Shown one piece after another: positions 41,290-51,054 of a stretch of DNA of 64,000 nt (within the stretch, counting starts at the first letter, position 1; each line of letters starts with the position of its first letter). A model generated the notes under the pieces. The model was given only the letters and a program-made list of their open reading frames with translations. It was not told the origin of the DNA and made no database searches. A program made the translations under genes and the position numbers. This DNA comes from a virus: positions 1 through 64,000 of the IMG/VR virus record IMGVR_UViG_3300043540_000178. One strand, given 5' to 3'.

Positions 41290-41997
41290 TTAAACAACCT
41301 CTTTAATGTTATATTTCTTACAAAATGCTGCAACCGACACCGGACAAACTTCATTAATACATTTTAACATTGCTTCTGCATAAACTCTAATTTCATACTG
41401 CGCATGAGAATGCAATCGCAATCGCATGAAATGCATTAAGTTGTGTAAGTCTACAGTTGCGAACATATGACTATATGTTCCAACCGGAAGAACGGAACGG
41501 GCAAGTTCACGCGGTACTCCATCGTCAATCATTGACTTGTATATCTTAAATGAGTTTTCATTTGTTGATTGGATGACTTGCGCCCAATGTTCTGCACTGG
41601 GATGTTTCTCGTCCGTGCGCATTTGCTTATTGCTTGAATGCTGACCAGTAATTTGTTTCGGATCTGGGACGTAAAATTCATCTGGAAGCTCTGCATATCT
41701 TGCAGATATTTCATTATATGACCATGTTCGATGTCGATGCCATTGACGAAATACGAAGATTGGCGCCTTCACTTCAAATGTGAATTGAACTGACTCAAAT
41801 GGGCTAGTATGACCATTTTCAACCAGATAGTAAATTAACTTCTCATCTTTTCCAGCATCTTTACCAGTTCTCCATTCAGCATCGTATGACACCCTTGCAT
41901 TTCTCACTATTGACAAGTCCGATCCCATGCTTTCAACAAGAGCAACAAACCCATGATCTAATACTTTATAACCATTTCTTCCTTCAATTCTTTGCAT
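41290..41997 (-). CDS. thyX: Flavin-dependent thymidylate synthase (ThyX)
   Basis: 235 residues. ThyX motif RHRTWSYNEISARY (about 88-101); GHTSPFE (about 62-68) for the flavin and RVSYDAEWRTGKD. C-terminal RVYAEAM. Makes dTMP from dUMP with reduced FAD and methylene-THF. T4 uses ThyA (td), so this is a replacement. Confidence 0.95.
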   Translation of the reverse strand: MQRIEGRNGYKVLDHGFVALVESMGSDLSIVRNARVSYDAEWRTGKDAGKDEKLIYYLVENGHTSPFESVQFTFEVKAPIFVFRQWHRHRTWSYNEISARYAELPDEFYVPDPKQITGQHSSNKQMRTDEKHPSAEHWAQVIQSTNENSFKIYKSMIDDGVPRELARSVLPVGTYSHMFATVDLHNLMHFMRLRLHSHAQYEIRVYAEAMLKCINEVCPVSVAAFCKKYNIKEVV

Positions 41998-42067
41998 TAT
42001 TATTTTCCTATTTTATAGATAAACCTTTGCCCACAACTGATACCATCAAAGCATGATAACACTTTCA

Positions 42068-43087
42068 TTAAACAACTTTCCATTGATTAAATTTCAATTT
42101 ACCAGTTAAACCTTGATAAACATTTTGATTAATTATATTAATTATTTTGTCAGTTGTCATACCATTGACTATTAATTCATTGATGTCTTTCCCAGGTAAA
42201 TCATCTGGCAACAAACACACCTTTAATCCAATGTCAATCATTTCATCAATATTTTTTGTGATGTGTTTGTTTCGTCTGTCCGCATCTGGAATGTAAATTG
42301 CATTTTTGTTCATGTACGTTTGCAATTTACCATTACTAACTGCAATAGCATTTGGGAGAAACAGTGAATCAATTTCACCCTCAAGAACATAAACTTGCTT
42401 GCTTTCATCTAGTCGATCTATCCCAAAAAATTTCTCTTTTTCATTATCATCTATGAAAATTCTATAGTATTTTGGTTCTTCACCATTTAAAGCTCGTGCA
42501 GTATATCCAATGATATGACCATCTCTTGCATAAAATGGAATCACCACTCTTGGATGATTGTCATTGTTAACAGATTTGAATTTGCCGGTATGACCTTTAG
42601 TCCATTCTATGAATTTTTCTGCATAATAAAATTCAAACTTAGTTATAGGCAACAAGCGACTATCTGCATACTTTCGTGCCGGATGTGATAATGGAAGTTC
42701 GTTCAAACGCGGTAGTGATGAGAAAATATTAGGTATGTATTTTTTTGTTTCCAAATTTTTTGACATATATGGAGCCCCATCTTCATAAATTTCAGAATTG
42801 ACTTGATTGCTCAATTTTTCCTTAAACCGTTCCATGACAAACTCTTGATAAAGTAGTGGATCTACTGTTTTCAAAAAGTTCGGAAATGATGCTCCATATC
42901 CGCAATTATGGCAATGAATGATTAATGAACCATTCTTATTAAACGCATAACCTCGTGCTTTATTTTTTTTCTTAGCGGAATCATTGCAAATAGGACAAGA
43001 AAAGTTGTATTGATGATTCCCTTTCTCTTTATAGTTCCTAAATTTATAACTAACTTTGCGGAGATATTGTTCTTCAAGAAAACTCAT
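42068..43087 (-). CDS. 61: DNA primase gp61
   Basis: 339 residues (T4: 342). Zinc-binding domain CPICNDS (about 31-37) and CHNCGYG (about 59-65); TOPRIM region with VLEGEIDSLFL (about 232-242) and IPDADRRNKHI. It makes RNA primers at the fork with gp41. Gene order gp61-phosphatase-gp41 differs from T4 by one inserted gene. Confidence 0.9.
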   Translation of the reverse strand: MSFLEEQYLRKVSYKFRNYKEKGNHQYNFSCPICNDSAKKKNKARGYAFNKNGSLIIHCHNCGYGASFPNFLKTVDPLLYQEFVMERFKEKLSNQVNSEIYEDGAPYMSKNLETKKYIPNIFSSLPRLNELPLSHPARKYADSRLLPITKFEFYYAEKFIEWTKGHTGKFKSVNNDNHPRVVIPFYARDGHIIGYTARALNGEEPKYYRIFIDDNEKEKFFGIDRLDESKQVYVLEGEIDSLFLPNAIAVSNGKLQTYMNKNAIYIPDADRRNKHITKNIDEMIDIGLKVCLLPDDLPGKDINELIVNGMTTDKIINIINQNVYQGLTGKLKFNQWKVV

Positions 43088-43120
43088 TTACACCCATCCA
43101 TAAAATAACAATATAACTGC

Positions 43121-44011
43121 TTAATATATCAATTGACTAGACATTTGACCAACATCATGCGTAGAATGTTGTATAAGTCCTTTCAATTCCCTATTTTCAC
43201 TTTTATAACCTACAGGATTACTCATTATTCTGCAATGTTCTAACTGTTTGTCTATAAAATGATGCGTATGACCATAACACCAATTAACTATATTTTGATT
43301 GTCTAAAATAAAATCACCAAGATCATTTGAAAAATATGAATTTAGAAAATCATTTGCATAACTTGAATCCACCAAGTTTGTTAATGGTGCATGATGCGTT
43401 ATCACAACAACCTTTTTATTACGATTTTCTCTTGCTACATGCTTAATATAATCTAGATGCCGATAATGTGTATCAATCCATTTTTGAGATGTAAATCTGA
43501 TCCACTTACCATTCGGTTCTGTTTCGTATGCAATCTTACCATCATGACTCATTACTGTCTCCATACTGACCATTTTAATTGGATCACTATTTGACATATC
43601 AGTCCAAAGAGTTGCCCCTACATATAAAACATCGTCGTCTTGATGTATGTCACAATCAAGCACTTTAACATTTAATACACCCATATTATTAAGTAACTCA
43701 TTTGCATGCTTGCCACCATCTTTAATAGTCAATGCATCATTTCCCGGCCAATAATCATGATTGCCCAATACTACCAATACTTGCTTAAATCTTGAGGCAA
43801 CCTTACTTATCCAACTATATTCCATGTAATTTATGAATTTTGTGCCAGTCCAAATATCACCAGCAAGAATAAGTGTAGTATTATTTTCATCAGGTAAAAC
43901 TTTAGGATACCAAAAAGGATCAACAAAGGGCGTTGTAGATAATCCTGTTTGCCGGAAGCCAGATGCATACCAATCCAAATGCATGTCACTGTATAGTCTA
44001 AATTTACTCAT
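43121..44011 (-). CDS. Calcineurin-like metallophosphoesterase
   Basis: 296 residues. YSDMHLDWY (Asp, His, about 7-15), ILAGDIWTG (about 48-56), VVLGNHDYW (about 79-87), VVITHHAPL (about 196-204), WCYGHTHHF (about 238-246). All five metal motifs present. Substrate unknown; could be a nucleotide or nucleic acid phosphodiesterase. Inserted between the primase and helicase genes. Confidence 0.85.
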   Translation of the reverse strand: MSKFRLYSDMHLDWYASGFRQTGLSTTPFVDPFWYPKVLPDENNTTLILAGDIWTGTKFINYMEYSWISKVASRFKQVLVVLGNHDYWPGNDALTIKDGGKHANELLNNMGVLNVKVLDCDIHQDDDVLYVGATLWTDMSNSDPIKMVSMETVMSHDGKIAYETEPNGKWIRFTSQKWIDTHYRHLDYIKHVARENRNKKVVVITHHAPLTNLVDSSYANDFLNSYFSNDLGDFILDNQNIVNWCYGHTHHFIDKQLEHCRIMSNPVGYKSENRELKGLIQHSTHDVGQMSSQLIY

Positions 44012-44028
44012 TGATTAACCATTTTTAT

Positions 44029-45432
44029 TTAACTAAAATCTATGTCCTGCACAGCATCACTGATCTTTACTCTGCTGCCAAATTTGCTCTTATCAAACAC
44101 AGGTTTATCATCTGTTTTACCTCGTTCACTCAGTGATTGTTGAGCACTTTCATCTAAATCATAAAATCTGAAGTGTGGTAAATCTACACCAGTCACGAAA
44201 CGTCTGTAATAATTGACATCACCATAACGAGATTTCAGTTGCTTCCATAATATTTGACCCAACTCATCCAATTCTTCTGTACGCATTCCGCCAATGAGTA
44301 GATCAACTGTCATCGGAAGTCCTCCAGACTCAGACGTATCCGACATTTCCATATCCGATGCTCCCCAACTCGACTTATTAGTTTGAGTTGCAGAAATAAT
44401 AGGAACATCATTCAACACTGCCATACCTCTTAATTCCTCTGCAATAGATTTAATATATTGATATGAATTGACACTACCGCCCATCTTTATTCTTTGAGAA
44501 GAGCATATGTTTAGGTAGTCAACAAAAATTATGTCTGGTTTAAAGTTTTTCTTGATTTGCAATTCATCCAGCAATGCTTGGAAATGTCCTACATGCGCAC
44601 CACTAGTTGGATATTCTTTGATAACTAACTGACCTTTGTATTGCTCTTGCATCTTTAATAATCTAGTTGAGAATTCATTTTTGTTTATTCGATGAAGCTC
44701 TTGTGGTGTCACATCAAGCAAATTACAATCAATTCGTTCAGCAATTTTCTCTTGTGCCATTTCAAGTGTGATGTAAAGAGCTTTGTATCCATTTTTCACG
44801 CAAAAAGCAGCATGGTCACACATGAACAAAGATTTACCAGTATTAGTCATCATCATTAATACGTTCAATGTCTTTGATGATACTCCACCATTTGTAATCT
44901 TGTTGAACACCTCTAACGGAAATGGTACTTTCTTTTCTTTCAGATGATAAAACTCCCAACGATGTTCAAAATCACTTAGGTAGTCATGTCCTACATTCTT
45001 ATAAAATGACACTGCCAATGCATCTTGCAGAATTGCTGGAATTGCATCTACTCCAAAATCTTTTGAATTTCCTTCCGTGATATTAATTGATTTTTCCAGC
45101 GCAAGATAAATTGCACGATCTTTGCAAAATTTCTCGGTGCGATCTGTTATCCAGTCTATGTTGTCAGATTTGGTTTCTTCAAATGATGAGATAATATTAT
45201 CAGCTTCTACATACTCATCTTGATTAAATTTTGGATATTCTTTTGCAATTAATTTTAGAATCTTCTTCGTTGGACATTTATTGTGAGTCTCAAAAAATGT
45301 CGAAACAAAATTAAAAATAGCTCGGTCAACTTTATGAGTGAAATACTCAGATTTTAAATGCGGTAAAACATGACGGGAATATTCATCATTATTAACCAAG
45401 TTTTCGAGGATTAAGTGTTCTATTTTTTCCAT
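44029..45432 (-). CDS. 41: Replicative helicase gp41 (DnaB-like)
   Basis: 467 residues (T4: 475). Start at MEKIEHL (45432), matching gp41 N-termini; an ATG at 45477 lies inside the leader hairpin. Walker A MMTNTGKS (about 193-200), Walker B region DIIFVDYLNI (about 303-312), ISATQTNKSSW (Arg finger/sensor region, about 345-355). Unwinds the fork and binds gp61. No clear Shine-Dalgarno lies between the hairpin and the ATG. Confidence 0.93.
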   Translation of the reverse strand: MEKIEHLILENLVNNDEYSRHVLPHLKSEYFTHKVDRAIFNFVSTFFETHNKCPTKKILKLIAKEYPKFNQDEYVEADNIISSFEETKSDNIDWITDRTEKFCKDRAIYLALEKSINITEGNSKDFGVDAIPAILQDALAVSFYKNVGHDYLSDFEHRWEFYHLKEKKVPFPLEVFNKITNGGVSSKTLNVLMMMTNTGKSLFMCDHAAFCVKNGYKALYITLEMAQEKIAERIDCNLLDVTPQELHRINKNEFSTRLLKMQEQYKGQLVIKEYPTSGAHVGHFQALLDELQIKKNFKPDIIFVDYLNICSSQRIKMGGSVNSYQYIKSIAEELRGMAVLNDVPIISATQTNKSSWGASDMEMSDTSESGGLPMTVDLLIGGMRTEELDELGQILWKQLKSRYGDVNYYRRFVTGVDLPHFRFYDLDESAQQSLSERGKTDDKPVFDKSKFGSRVKISDAVQDIDFS

Positions 45433-45443
45433 AATATTAATAA

Positions 45444-45492
45444 TGACATTCAGGGGATAACCTATTGTAGCAGGCATCTCCCCTGAATGTCA
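45444..45492 (-). promoter_or_regulatory. 13-bp hairpin in the gp41 leader
   Basis: Perfect inverted repeat TGACATTCAGGGG / CCCCTGAATGTCA with a 23-nt loop, between the preceding stop and the gp41 ATG (11 nt away). No T-run follows, so it is unlikely to be a simple terminator. Confidence 0.7.
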
Positions 45493-45504
45493 AAATTGTA
45501 ACTT

Positions 45505-45792
45505 TTAAATGCCACCTTTATAGACAATTTGTGGATTGTCGCTGGCCAGTTGTTCTTGCAGAATTTCCATCAGAATATTTCCAATGTATTGACCAAATTC
45601 ATTCCCAGTTTGTTCATCAAACTTCTCACCGGAAGTAACATCATAGTCAATAACAACAACCAAGTTATCGTCTGAAGGTTCAAATGCAACTCGTGAATAA
45701 GAATATTCAACACCAGCAAACTTACCTTCTGTTAGTCGAAATATCTTAAATCCGCCAGGCGAAAACTTTTCTGTAATTTCATATCTACTCAT
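45505..45792 (-). CDS. Unknown protein between UvsX and gp41
   Basis: 95 residues; ATG at 45792 after AAGG. RYEITEKFSPGGFKIFRL and VVVIDYDVTSGEKFDEQTGNEFG. Alpha/beta. In T4 the same place holds gene 40 (114 residues), but I see no similarity I can defend. Overlaps the UvsX stop by 8 bp. Confidence 0.55.
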   Translation of the reverse strand: MSRYEITEKFSPGGFKIFRLTEGKFAGVEYSYSRVAFEPSDDNLVVVIDYDVTSGEKFDEQTGNEFGQYIGNILMEILQEQLASDNPQIVYKGGI

Positions 45793-46822
45793 TTTTGTCG
45801 CCTTGTTGAATGTTATTAATTGCCAATTGATATTTGGTGCGAACAAAATCATTGAATTTTTTGTTTGAAAGAATAGGTTTCATGAATTCCATGCTATTTG
45901 TATCTGCTTCACGCCACTTCTTATCTTCCAACTCACCAGTATCTGTGTCAACACGGGCATACCATCCATTGCTAGGTTTCTTTACAATACCAGCTTCCAT
46001 TGCTAGGTCTAGCAAACCTGACCACTTATTGATTCCACCATCAAATGTTACGGTAAATGGTAGCTTGCTTTTTTCTTTCACAAAACGAGATTTTTCAATA
46101 TTAATTGTAAACTTGTAACCAACAACTTCTGTTCCTTCTTTTTCTTGTGAACGCCCGATAACAAACACTTGATTTGCTGAGTACATGACACCCGTACCGC
46201 CCGAAACAATTGTTTTTGCATAAAGACCAGTTTCTTCATAAACATGATTAATGACAATTGCTGGAATGTCCTTCATTGTCAAATGAGGTGTTATGATTCG
46301 GAACAAAGACTTTATTGACTTTGCACGTGTCATATCTGCTACACTTTTACCTTCTTCTGCATCTTCAACTTCTTTCTTTGAAGCAAGATTGCCTAGCGAG
46401 TCAATGAAGATGATTACTTTGTCTGTCTTTTTGATTTCTTCCAACTTCTTAACAATGTCGAACTTCAACTGCTCAATATGAAGTATAGGAAGATGAATTA
46501 CTCTATCACCATCAATTCCGTGCGCCCGTAAATACTCAGGGGTTACACCGAACTCAGAATCATAAAAAAGACAAATTGCGTCAGGATATTTTTCCATATA
46601 TGCGCTAACTGCAACAAGTCCTAGGTTTGTTTTGAAAAATTTTGAAGGACCTGCAATGACAGTTAAACCTGAAACTAACCCACCATCCAATGAACCTGAA
46701 AATGCAGCATTGATAATTGGTATTTTTGTTTGAACAATGTTCTTCGGTTTAAAGAAGTTTGATTGTGATATTACTTCAGATGAGATTGCGCCAGTGGCTT
46801 TTAGTTTCTCTAGTAGTGACAT
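45785..46822 (-). CDS. uvsX: RecA-like recombinase UvsX
   Basis: 345 residues (T4: 391). Walker A GPSKFFKTN (about 58-66; T4 has GPSKSFKS), Walker B VIIFIDSLG (about 136-144), VINHVYEE and SGGTGVMYSAN (about 210-220). Builds filaments on gp32-coated DNA for recombination-dependent replication. Gene order uvsX-X-41 follows T4. Confidence 0.93.
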   Translation of the reverse strand: MSLLEKLKATGAISSEVISQSNFFKPKNIVQTKIPIINAAFSGSLDGGLVSGLTVIAGPSKFFKTNLGLVAVSAYMEKYPDAICLFYDSEFGVTPEYLRAHGIDGDRVIHLPILHIEQLKFDIVKKLEEIKKTDKVIIFIDSLGNLASKKEVEDAEEGKSVADMTRAKSIKSLFRIITPHLTMKDIPAIVINHVYEETGLYAKTIVSGGTGVMYSANQVFVIGRSQEKEGTEVVGYKFTINIEKSRFVKEKSKLPFTVTFDGGINKWSGLLDLAMEAGIVKKPSNGWYARVDTDTGELEDKKWREADTNSMEFMKPILSNKKFNDFVRTKYQLAINNIQQGDKNE

Positions 46823-46878
46823 TTATATTCCTTTTTGTAATTACGGTTGATTGATTCAGTGTTATCCGCGCACTGTTT

Positions 46879-47424
46879 TTATTTATTCAGATGTGCAAGT
46901 TCTAAATGGCGTTCGATAAACAATTTTTTTGCATCATTGGGGGATAGTGCTTTTAATGGTATCATTTCCGGCATCATTTCAGATATAGTAACATCTTTAA
47001 AACAATCCCATGCAATATCATCTAATGGCATAAAACTGTATCTTTCAATCATAAGTGCTTGCAAGTCTGCATTTTTTACGGCAGGATTTAACACAGATGA
47101 AATACCATAGTGTTTCCATATAACTTGCTCTAAATTATGTTCAATTTTTTTGAATTCTGGAAGTAATTGTTTTAATGGTGTGGGTATATCTCCTAAGAAT
47201 GCTTCAGCATCATCATGATGTAATGCATCCCATGCAAATTCTTTTGGTGCAAGATGGCTAACCAATACTGCATGTTGAGAAACTGAATAAAATTCTCTGC
47301 AATGGCCTCCGAATCGGCATGTATTAGCTAATGCATGTGCAATATCTTCAAGTAATATTTTGTTTTGTTCAGGGTAAAGTAGATTAAAATAATTTCCACT
47401 AAACGTCATAATAATTGGTTCCAT
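46879..47424 (-). CDS. HD-domain phosphohydrolase (YfbR-like)
   Basis: 181 residues. CRFGGHCREFYSVSQHAVL (His; about 36-54), LHHDDAEAFLGDIP (His-Asp-Asp, about 68-81), D of NADLQALM (about 118-125). Matches YfbR-type 5'-nucleotidases that take dNMPs to deoxynucleosides. ATG after GGAG. Acts in nucleotide turnover. Confidence 0.8.
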   Translation of the reverse strand: MEPIIMTFSGNYFNLLYPEQNKILLEDIAHALANTCRFGGHCREFYSVSQHAVLVSHLAPKEFAWDALHHDDAEAFLGDIPTPLKQLLPEFKKIEHNLEQVIWKHYGISSVLNPAVKNADLQALMIERYSFMPLDDIAWDCFKDVTISEMMPEMIPLKALSPNDAKKLFIERHLELAHLNK

Positions 47425-47439
47425 TTGATCTCCTAATAA

Positions 47440-47619
47440 TTAGTAATTTTCCAACCATACCTTTCCACAATAGTTACATTTTTTAAATTTTACTATATCA
47501 CCGTCTGCTGATTGTTGCTCAATAAATTCTATTGGATGAGTGCACGTCTCTTGTACTGCTTGCAATTTCTTCCAATGCTTGTTAATTTCCTTCTGATATT
47601 TTTTGTAAGGTGTGCTCAT
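47440..47619 (-). CDS. Small zinc-ribbon protein coupled to DNA polymerase
   Basis: 59 residues; ATG overlaps the gp43 stop (ATGA). Helical basic first half (KKYQKEINKHWKKLQ), then CTHP (about 26-29) and CNYCGKVW (about 48-55). A zinc ribbon is likely. Not recognised. Confidence 0.6.
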   Translation of the reverse strand: MSTPYKKYQKEINKHWKKLQAVQETCTHPIEFIEQQSADGDIVKFKKCNYCGKVWLENY

Positions 47620-50129
47620 CCGAAAAACTCTTCCAAAGAACTAAAATCATCTAAATGCCAACCAGCTGCATCTGTTAATGATGTCAAAGGTTTTTTAAAT
47701 GTAGTTTCAAATTGAAGTTCATAGTCAATATAATGATGCAAGTTCAATTCTTTCGGTAATTTCCCTGCAGAAGGAAATGCAATTACATTTTCATTAATTG
47801 GGTTGGGCAATTTAAGATATAAAAATTTTATCTTATCCCCATTTTGAATTGAATCATAATTGTATTTCTCTGCATAACAATTATACAATATTGAACCTCT
47901 AACATGCAATGGACATGCTTTTTTATATGATTTGCCATCCATCCATTTATCAAGATCTGAAACACCACGAGGAGATGCAATATCTTCCGCTGGAAGATTA
48001 CAAAACTCATCATAAATGTTCTCAAAATATGATCTTAGGAACTTTTCATCCTTTTCAAAAATATATTTGACGCATTCTTTCAACTTTGTCCTGCACCATG
48101 ATGGAGTTGAAGATCTCACAATTTCAATGCCCATAATCTTAAGCTTCGGTGTTGGATATGAAACACCTTCAGAATTGTGAACATACATAGCATAGTTCTT
48201 TTTTGCACGAATTAGAGTCTTTGACGCAATTGCTTCACGTTTGCTATTCATGACTTTTTTGTATCCATTTGTTAACTTGAATATGTAATCTATAGAATCA
48301 TTGATTACTGGTTGACAAATTTGTTCACCAAACTTATCCAAAAACTTCACAATGCTATCAGTGTCATTTGACACAGTTCGCAATGAGATCATTTTATGAA
48401 CTAACTCATTACAATCCAAATATACCGAATCTGTATCAGCAAGTGCAATGTAGTCGGTTGATGTGTGCAATATTTCGTTCAGCTTATCGTTCAACTTAAT
48501 TGCAACATGCTTATCAGATAACTGACCTGTTGTTGTAATTGCTTCAGCCATTCTATATTCATAGTACAAAAATCCTTCATTACCGATTGCACCATATGCA
48601 GCGTTTGCTGCAATTTTCAAAGCCATTTGTCTATTGTGCAATGCTGCAATTCGAGGTTGTAAAGATGAATCCTTCGTTTGCTGGTATTCAGATTCTAACT
48701 TCAACATCTCTTGTTTAGCTAAACCACGGCCCTCAACAACATATTCCATCAGTTCAGCTAAGAAACCTTTTACATTCTTTCTATACATTGAACCGTTTGC
48801 CGCAATTGTATAGTCATTTGCTTTTGCGTATTCACAACATTGAATAACTGAATTGTCGTTCTGCAAGAATTTATCGGGTGTCAATGGTTGATAGTCGTCT
48901 ATGAATGTTTCAGGTGACATATTCCATTGCATAATTATTCGAGGATACAGTCCCGCAAAGTCGAAAGACATCATCCATCCATACATTCCGGGTTTGACAT
49001 CTTTAACCCATGCACCATCAAATGATGCACTTAAAATCTTTCTGTGTGGTGGAACTGCAATTTTCTTTTGTGAAAGATGATTGTAAATAAAAATCTCCCA
49101 CGGCAATACTGTTTTGTAAATGTCAGGAATATTGCACTTATACAAGAAAGCCAGACTGAATGCCAATTCAATCAACTTCATCTTCTCTTCAAGTTTCTTT
49201 ACAAGTAAAGTGTCTTTTGCATTATATGCAACGAATGTTTGAAAGTGATTATTGTATGCATCCTTAAAAGATTCACCCGGTAATTCAACTTTTGTTTCGC
49301 CCAGTTCTTCTTGTGCAATATATCCCAATGCATATGACTCTTTTGAACCATATGTAAACTTTTTGTACAACTCAAGATAATCGAGTGACACAATACCAAA
49401 AATGTCAAAGGTCTGAACTTCACGACCACGAATCTCAATTGTTTTTTCACGAATGTAGTTAAATGGTGATAACTTTTTAACCATATCATCATCAAACAAT
49501 CTCATAATTCGATTGACAATATAAGGCGTATCAAACTGGTCGATGTTCCATCCTGTCCAAACATCAAATTTGTGCAGTTGATTATATGCAATAAAATATT
49601 TCAACATTGAATATTCATCATTGAACTGGATATATTCAAAGTTATCGTCTTCTTGTTTTGTGTATGGCTTTAATCCCAAAACAATTGTTTTATTTACTGT
49701 TGAATTGTGCAAAGAAATTAGAGTTATTGGTGCATTTGCTGATTGAATATCAGGGAAAGATCCATTATCGGAAATACATTCAATATCTAATGTCAGAATT
49801 TTGACTAGTCTTAGGTCATATACAATATCACCCGGGAAATTATCGTGAATGTACTGATATTGCCATTTTTCTTGTCCATGAATTTTGAAACCTTCAACAT
49901 CTTTGTACTGCTCACGAAAATCTCGTGCCTCTTTTATTGTGTCAAATTTAATTGGTTCGAGTGGTTTGTTGTCATACAATGATCTCCACTCTGATTTTGG
50001 ATTCTTTGATTGAATATAAAGTGTCGGGGAAAAAGGTATTTTTTCTGTAAATTGCTTATCACCGTCATATCCTCTTACTAGGATATTATTTCCGATGACG
50101 TTACAATATGTATAAAATTTATTGTGCAT
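47616..50129 (-). CDS. 43: Family B DNA polymerase gp43
   Basis: 837 residues (T4: 898). Exonuclease: ILTLDIECIS (Exo I, about 111-120), WTGWNIDQFDTPYI (Exo II, about 193-206), AYNAKDTLLVKKL (Exo III). Polymerase: SFDFAGLYPRIIMQWN (motif A, about 384-399), KIAANAAYGAIGNEG (motif B), ADTDSVYLD (motif C, about 563-571). The leader carries an operator-like hairpin. Followed by a coupled zinc-ribbon gene. Confidence 0.97.
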   Translation of the reverse strand: MHNKFYTYCNVIGNNILVRGYDGDKQFTEKIPFSPTLYIQSKNPKSEWRSLYDNKPLEPIKFDTIKEARDFREQYKDVEGFKIHGQEKWQYQYIHDNFPGDIVYDLRLVKILTLDIECISDNGSFPDIQSANAPITLISLHNSTVNKTIVLGLKPYTKQEDDNFEYIQFNDEYSMLKYFIAYNQLHKFDVWTGWNIDQFDTPYIVNRIMRLFDDDMVKKLSPFNYIREKTIEIRGREVQTFDIFGIVSLDYLELYKKFTYGSKESYALGYIAQEELGETKVELPGESFKDAYNNHFQTFVAYNAKDTLLVKKLEEKMKLIELAFSLAFLYKCNIPDIYKTVLPWEIFIYNHLSQKKIAVPPHRKILSASFDGAWVKDVKPGMYGWMMSFDFAGLYPRIIMQWNMSPETFIDDYQPLTPDKFLQNDNSVIQCCEYAKANDYTIAANGSMYRKNVKGFLAELMEYVVEGRGLAKQEMLKLESEYQQTKDSSLQPRIAALHNRQMALKIAANAAYGAIGNEGFLYYEYRMAEAITTTGQLSDKHVAIKLNDKLNEILHTSTDYIALADTDSVYLDCNELVHKMISLRTVSNDTDSIVKFLDKFGEQICQPVINDSIDYIFKLTNGYKKVMNSKREAIASKTLIRAKKNYAMYVHNSEGVSYPTPKLKIMGIEIVRSSTPSWCRTKLKECVKYIFEKDEKFLRSYFENIYDEFCNLPAEDIASPRGVSDLDKWMDGKSYKKACPLHVRGSILYNCYAEKYNYDSIQNGDKIKFLYLKLPNPINENVIAFPSAGKLPKELNLHHYIDYELQFETTFKKPLTSLTDAAGWHLDDFSSLEEFFG

Positions 50130-50134
50130 AATAA

Positions 50135-50163
50135 CTCCTTCTCAATGCTATTATTGCATTGAG
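50135..50163 (-). promoter_or_regulatory. gp43 translational operator-like hairpin
   Basis: In the transcript: CUCAAUGC, loop AAUAAUA, GCAUUGAG, directly followed by AAGGAG and the gp43 AUG. T4 gp43 binds a hairpin with loop AAUAACUC next to its own ribosome-binding site; the position and the loop resemble it. Confidence 0.65.
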
Positions 50164-50186
50164 ATTAATGTTTTTCAAATTTCTGA

Positions 50187-51044
50187 CTATCCCTTAAATG
50201 GATGTTTAACGGTATAACTGAACGGATTGGTAGTTGTTTGTTCTTGTTCAGGTTCATCATCTTCTACCAATTCAAACAAATCTAATGGAATATCTTTTTC
50301 TTTTTGGATGCGTTTACGACGAGCTCTGTTCTTCTCTTCATTTTCTTTGGTTTCTTCAAGCAATTGTTCTTTGCGATGCTGAATCATGACACTAACTGCA
50401 ATGGTCAATGCCAGAGTCAATGGATCAAACACTGATACTATAAACAAAATGAACCACTTCACACCTTCATCGGTAGATATCCCTAGTGCTTGTGAGATAT
50501 ACATAATCGGCCCAATGTGAGCTTGCGCATCAATTTGTTTGCTCTTCAATTCTGTTATCTGTTCATCTAGTTGATTAATTCTAGTTGTCACCTCATTTTG
50601 CTCTTTCTCGAATTGCTTTGCCAGCTTAACCCTGGATGCCACTCGATCTGAAGGCAACTGTGCAATTTGAGTGTCTATTTCATGTTTGCGTTCAATTTTT
50701 CGTAATCGTTCATCATCAAGTTGTTCGATTCGAACTGATACTTGTTTTAATGCAATAGAATCTTGCTGATACCCTTTTGACAAATATCCAAAATGACCTG
50801 TTATAGTTATCATGGTTAGAACAATAACAAATATTGTCATTGGAATGGTTAGAAGTTTTGGAGCATACGACCAATAACGATACAAGAATGAGGCACTGGC
50901 AAGTTTGCCAGCACCCAAGACAGTTCCCATAGCAACAACAGACCAAAAGATCGACGGGAATGTTGCAGCCATCCCGATAATTGAGAAAGACTCAGAAACA
51001 ATTGCAAGTGCCAGTGCTATTATTATACTAATGAAGATGAACAT
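50187..51044 (-). CDS. Membrane protein with central coiled coil
   Basis: 285 residues. Hydrophobic segments at about 2-20, 24-52, 64-88, a long coiled coil at about 98-172 (IEQLDDERLRKIERKHEI), another hydrophobic pair at about 190-225, and a charged C-terminus. Topology: two membrane bundles joined by the coiled coil. Similar proteins occur in other T4-like phages; role unknown, perhaps membrane remodelling or anchoring. Confidence 0.65.
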   Translation of the reverse strand: MFIFISIIIALALAIVSESFSIIGMAATFPSIFWSVVAMGTVLGAGKLASASFLYRYWSYAPKLLTIPMTIFVIVLTMITITGHFGYLSKGYQQDSIALKQVSVRIEQLDDERLRKIERKHEIDTQIAQLPSDRVASRVKLAKQFEKEQNEVTTRINQLDEQITELKSKQIDAQAHIGPIMYISQALGISTDEGVKWFILFIVSVFDPLTLALTIAVSVMIQHRKEQLLEETKENEEKNRARRKRIQKEKDIPLDLFELVEDDEPEQEQTTTNPFSYTVKHPFKG

Positions 51045-51054
51045 TATTCAATTT

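Noticed and set aside
45430-45492. Terminator before gp41
   Set aside because: Strong stem but no T-run on the transcribed strand, and gp41 would then lack a promoter.
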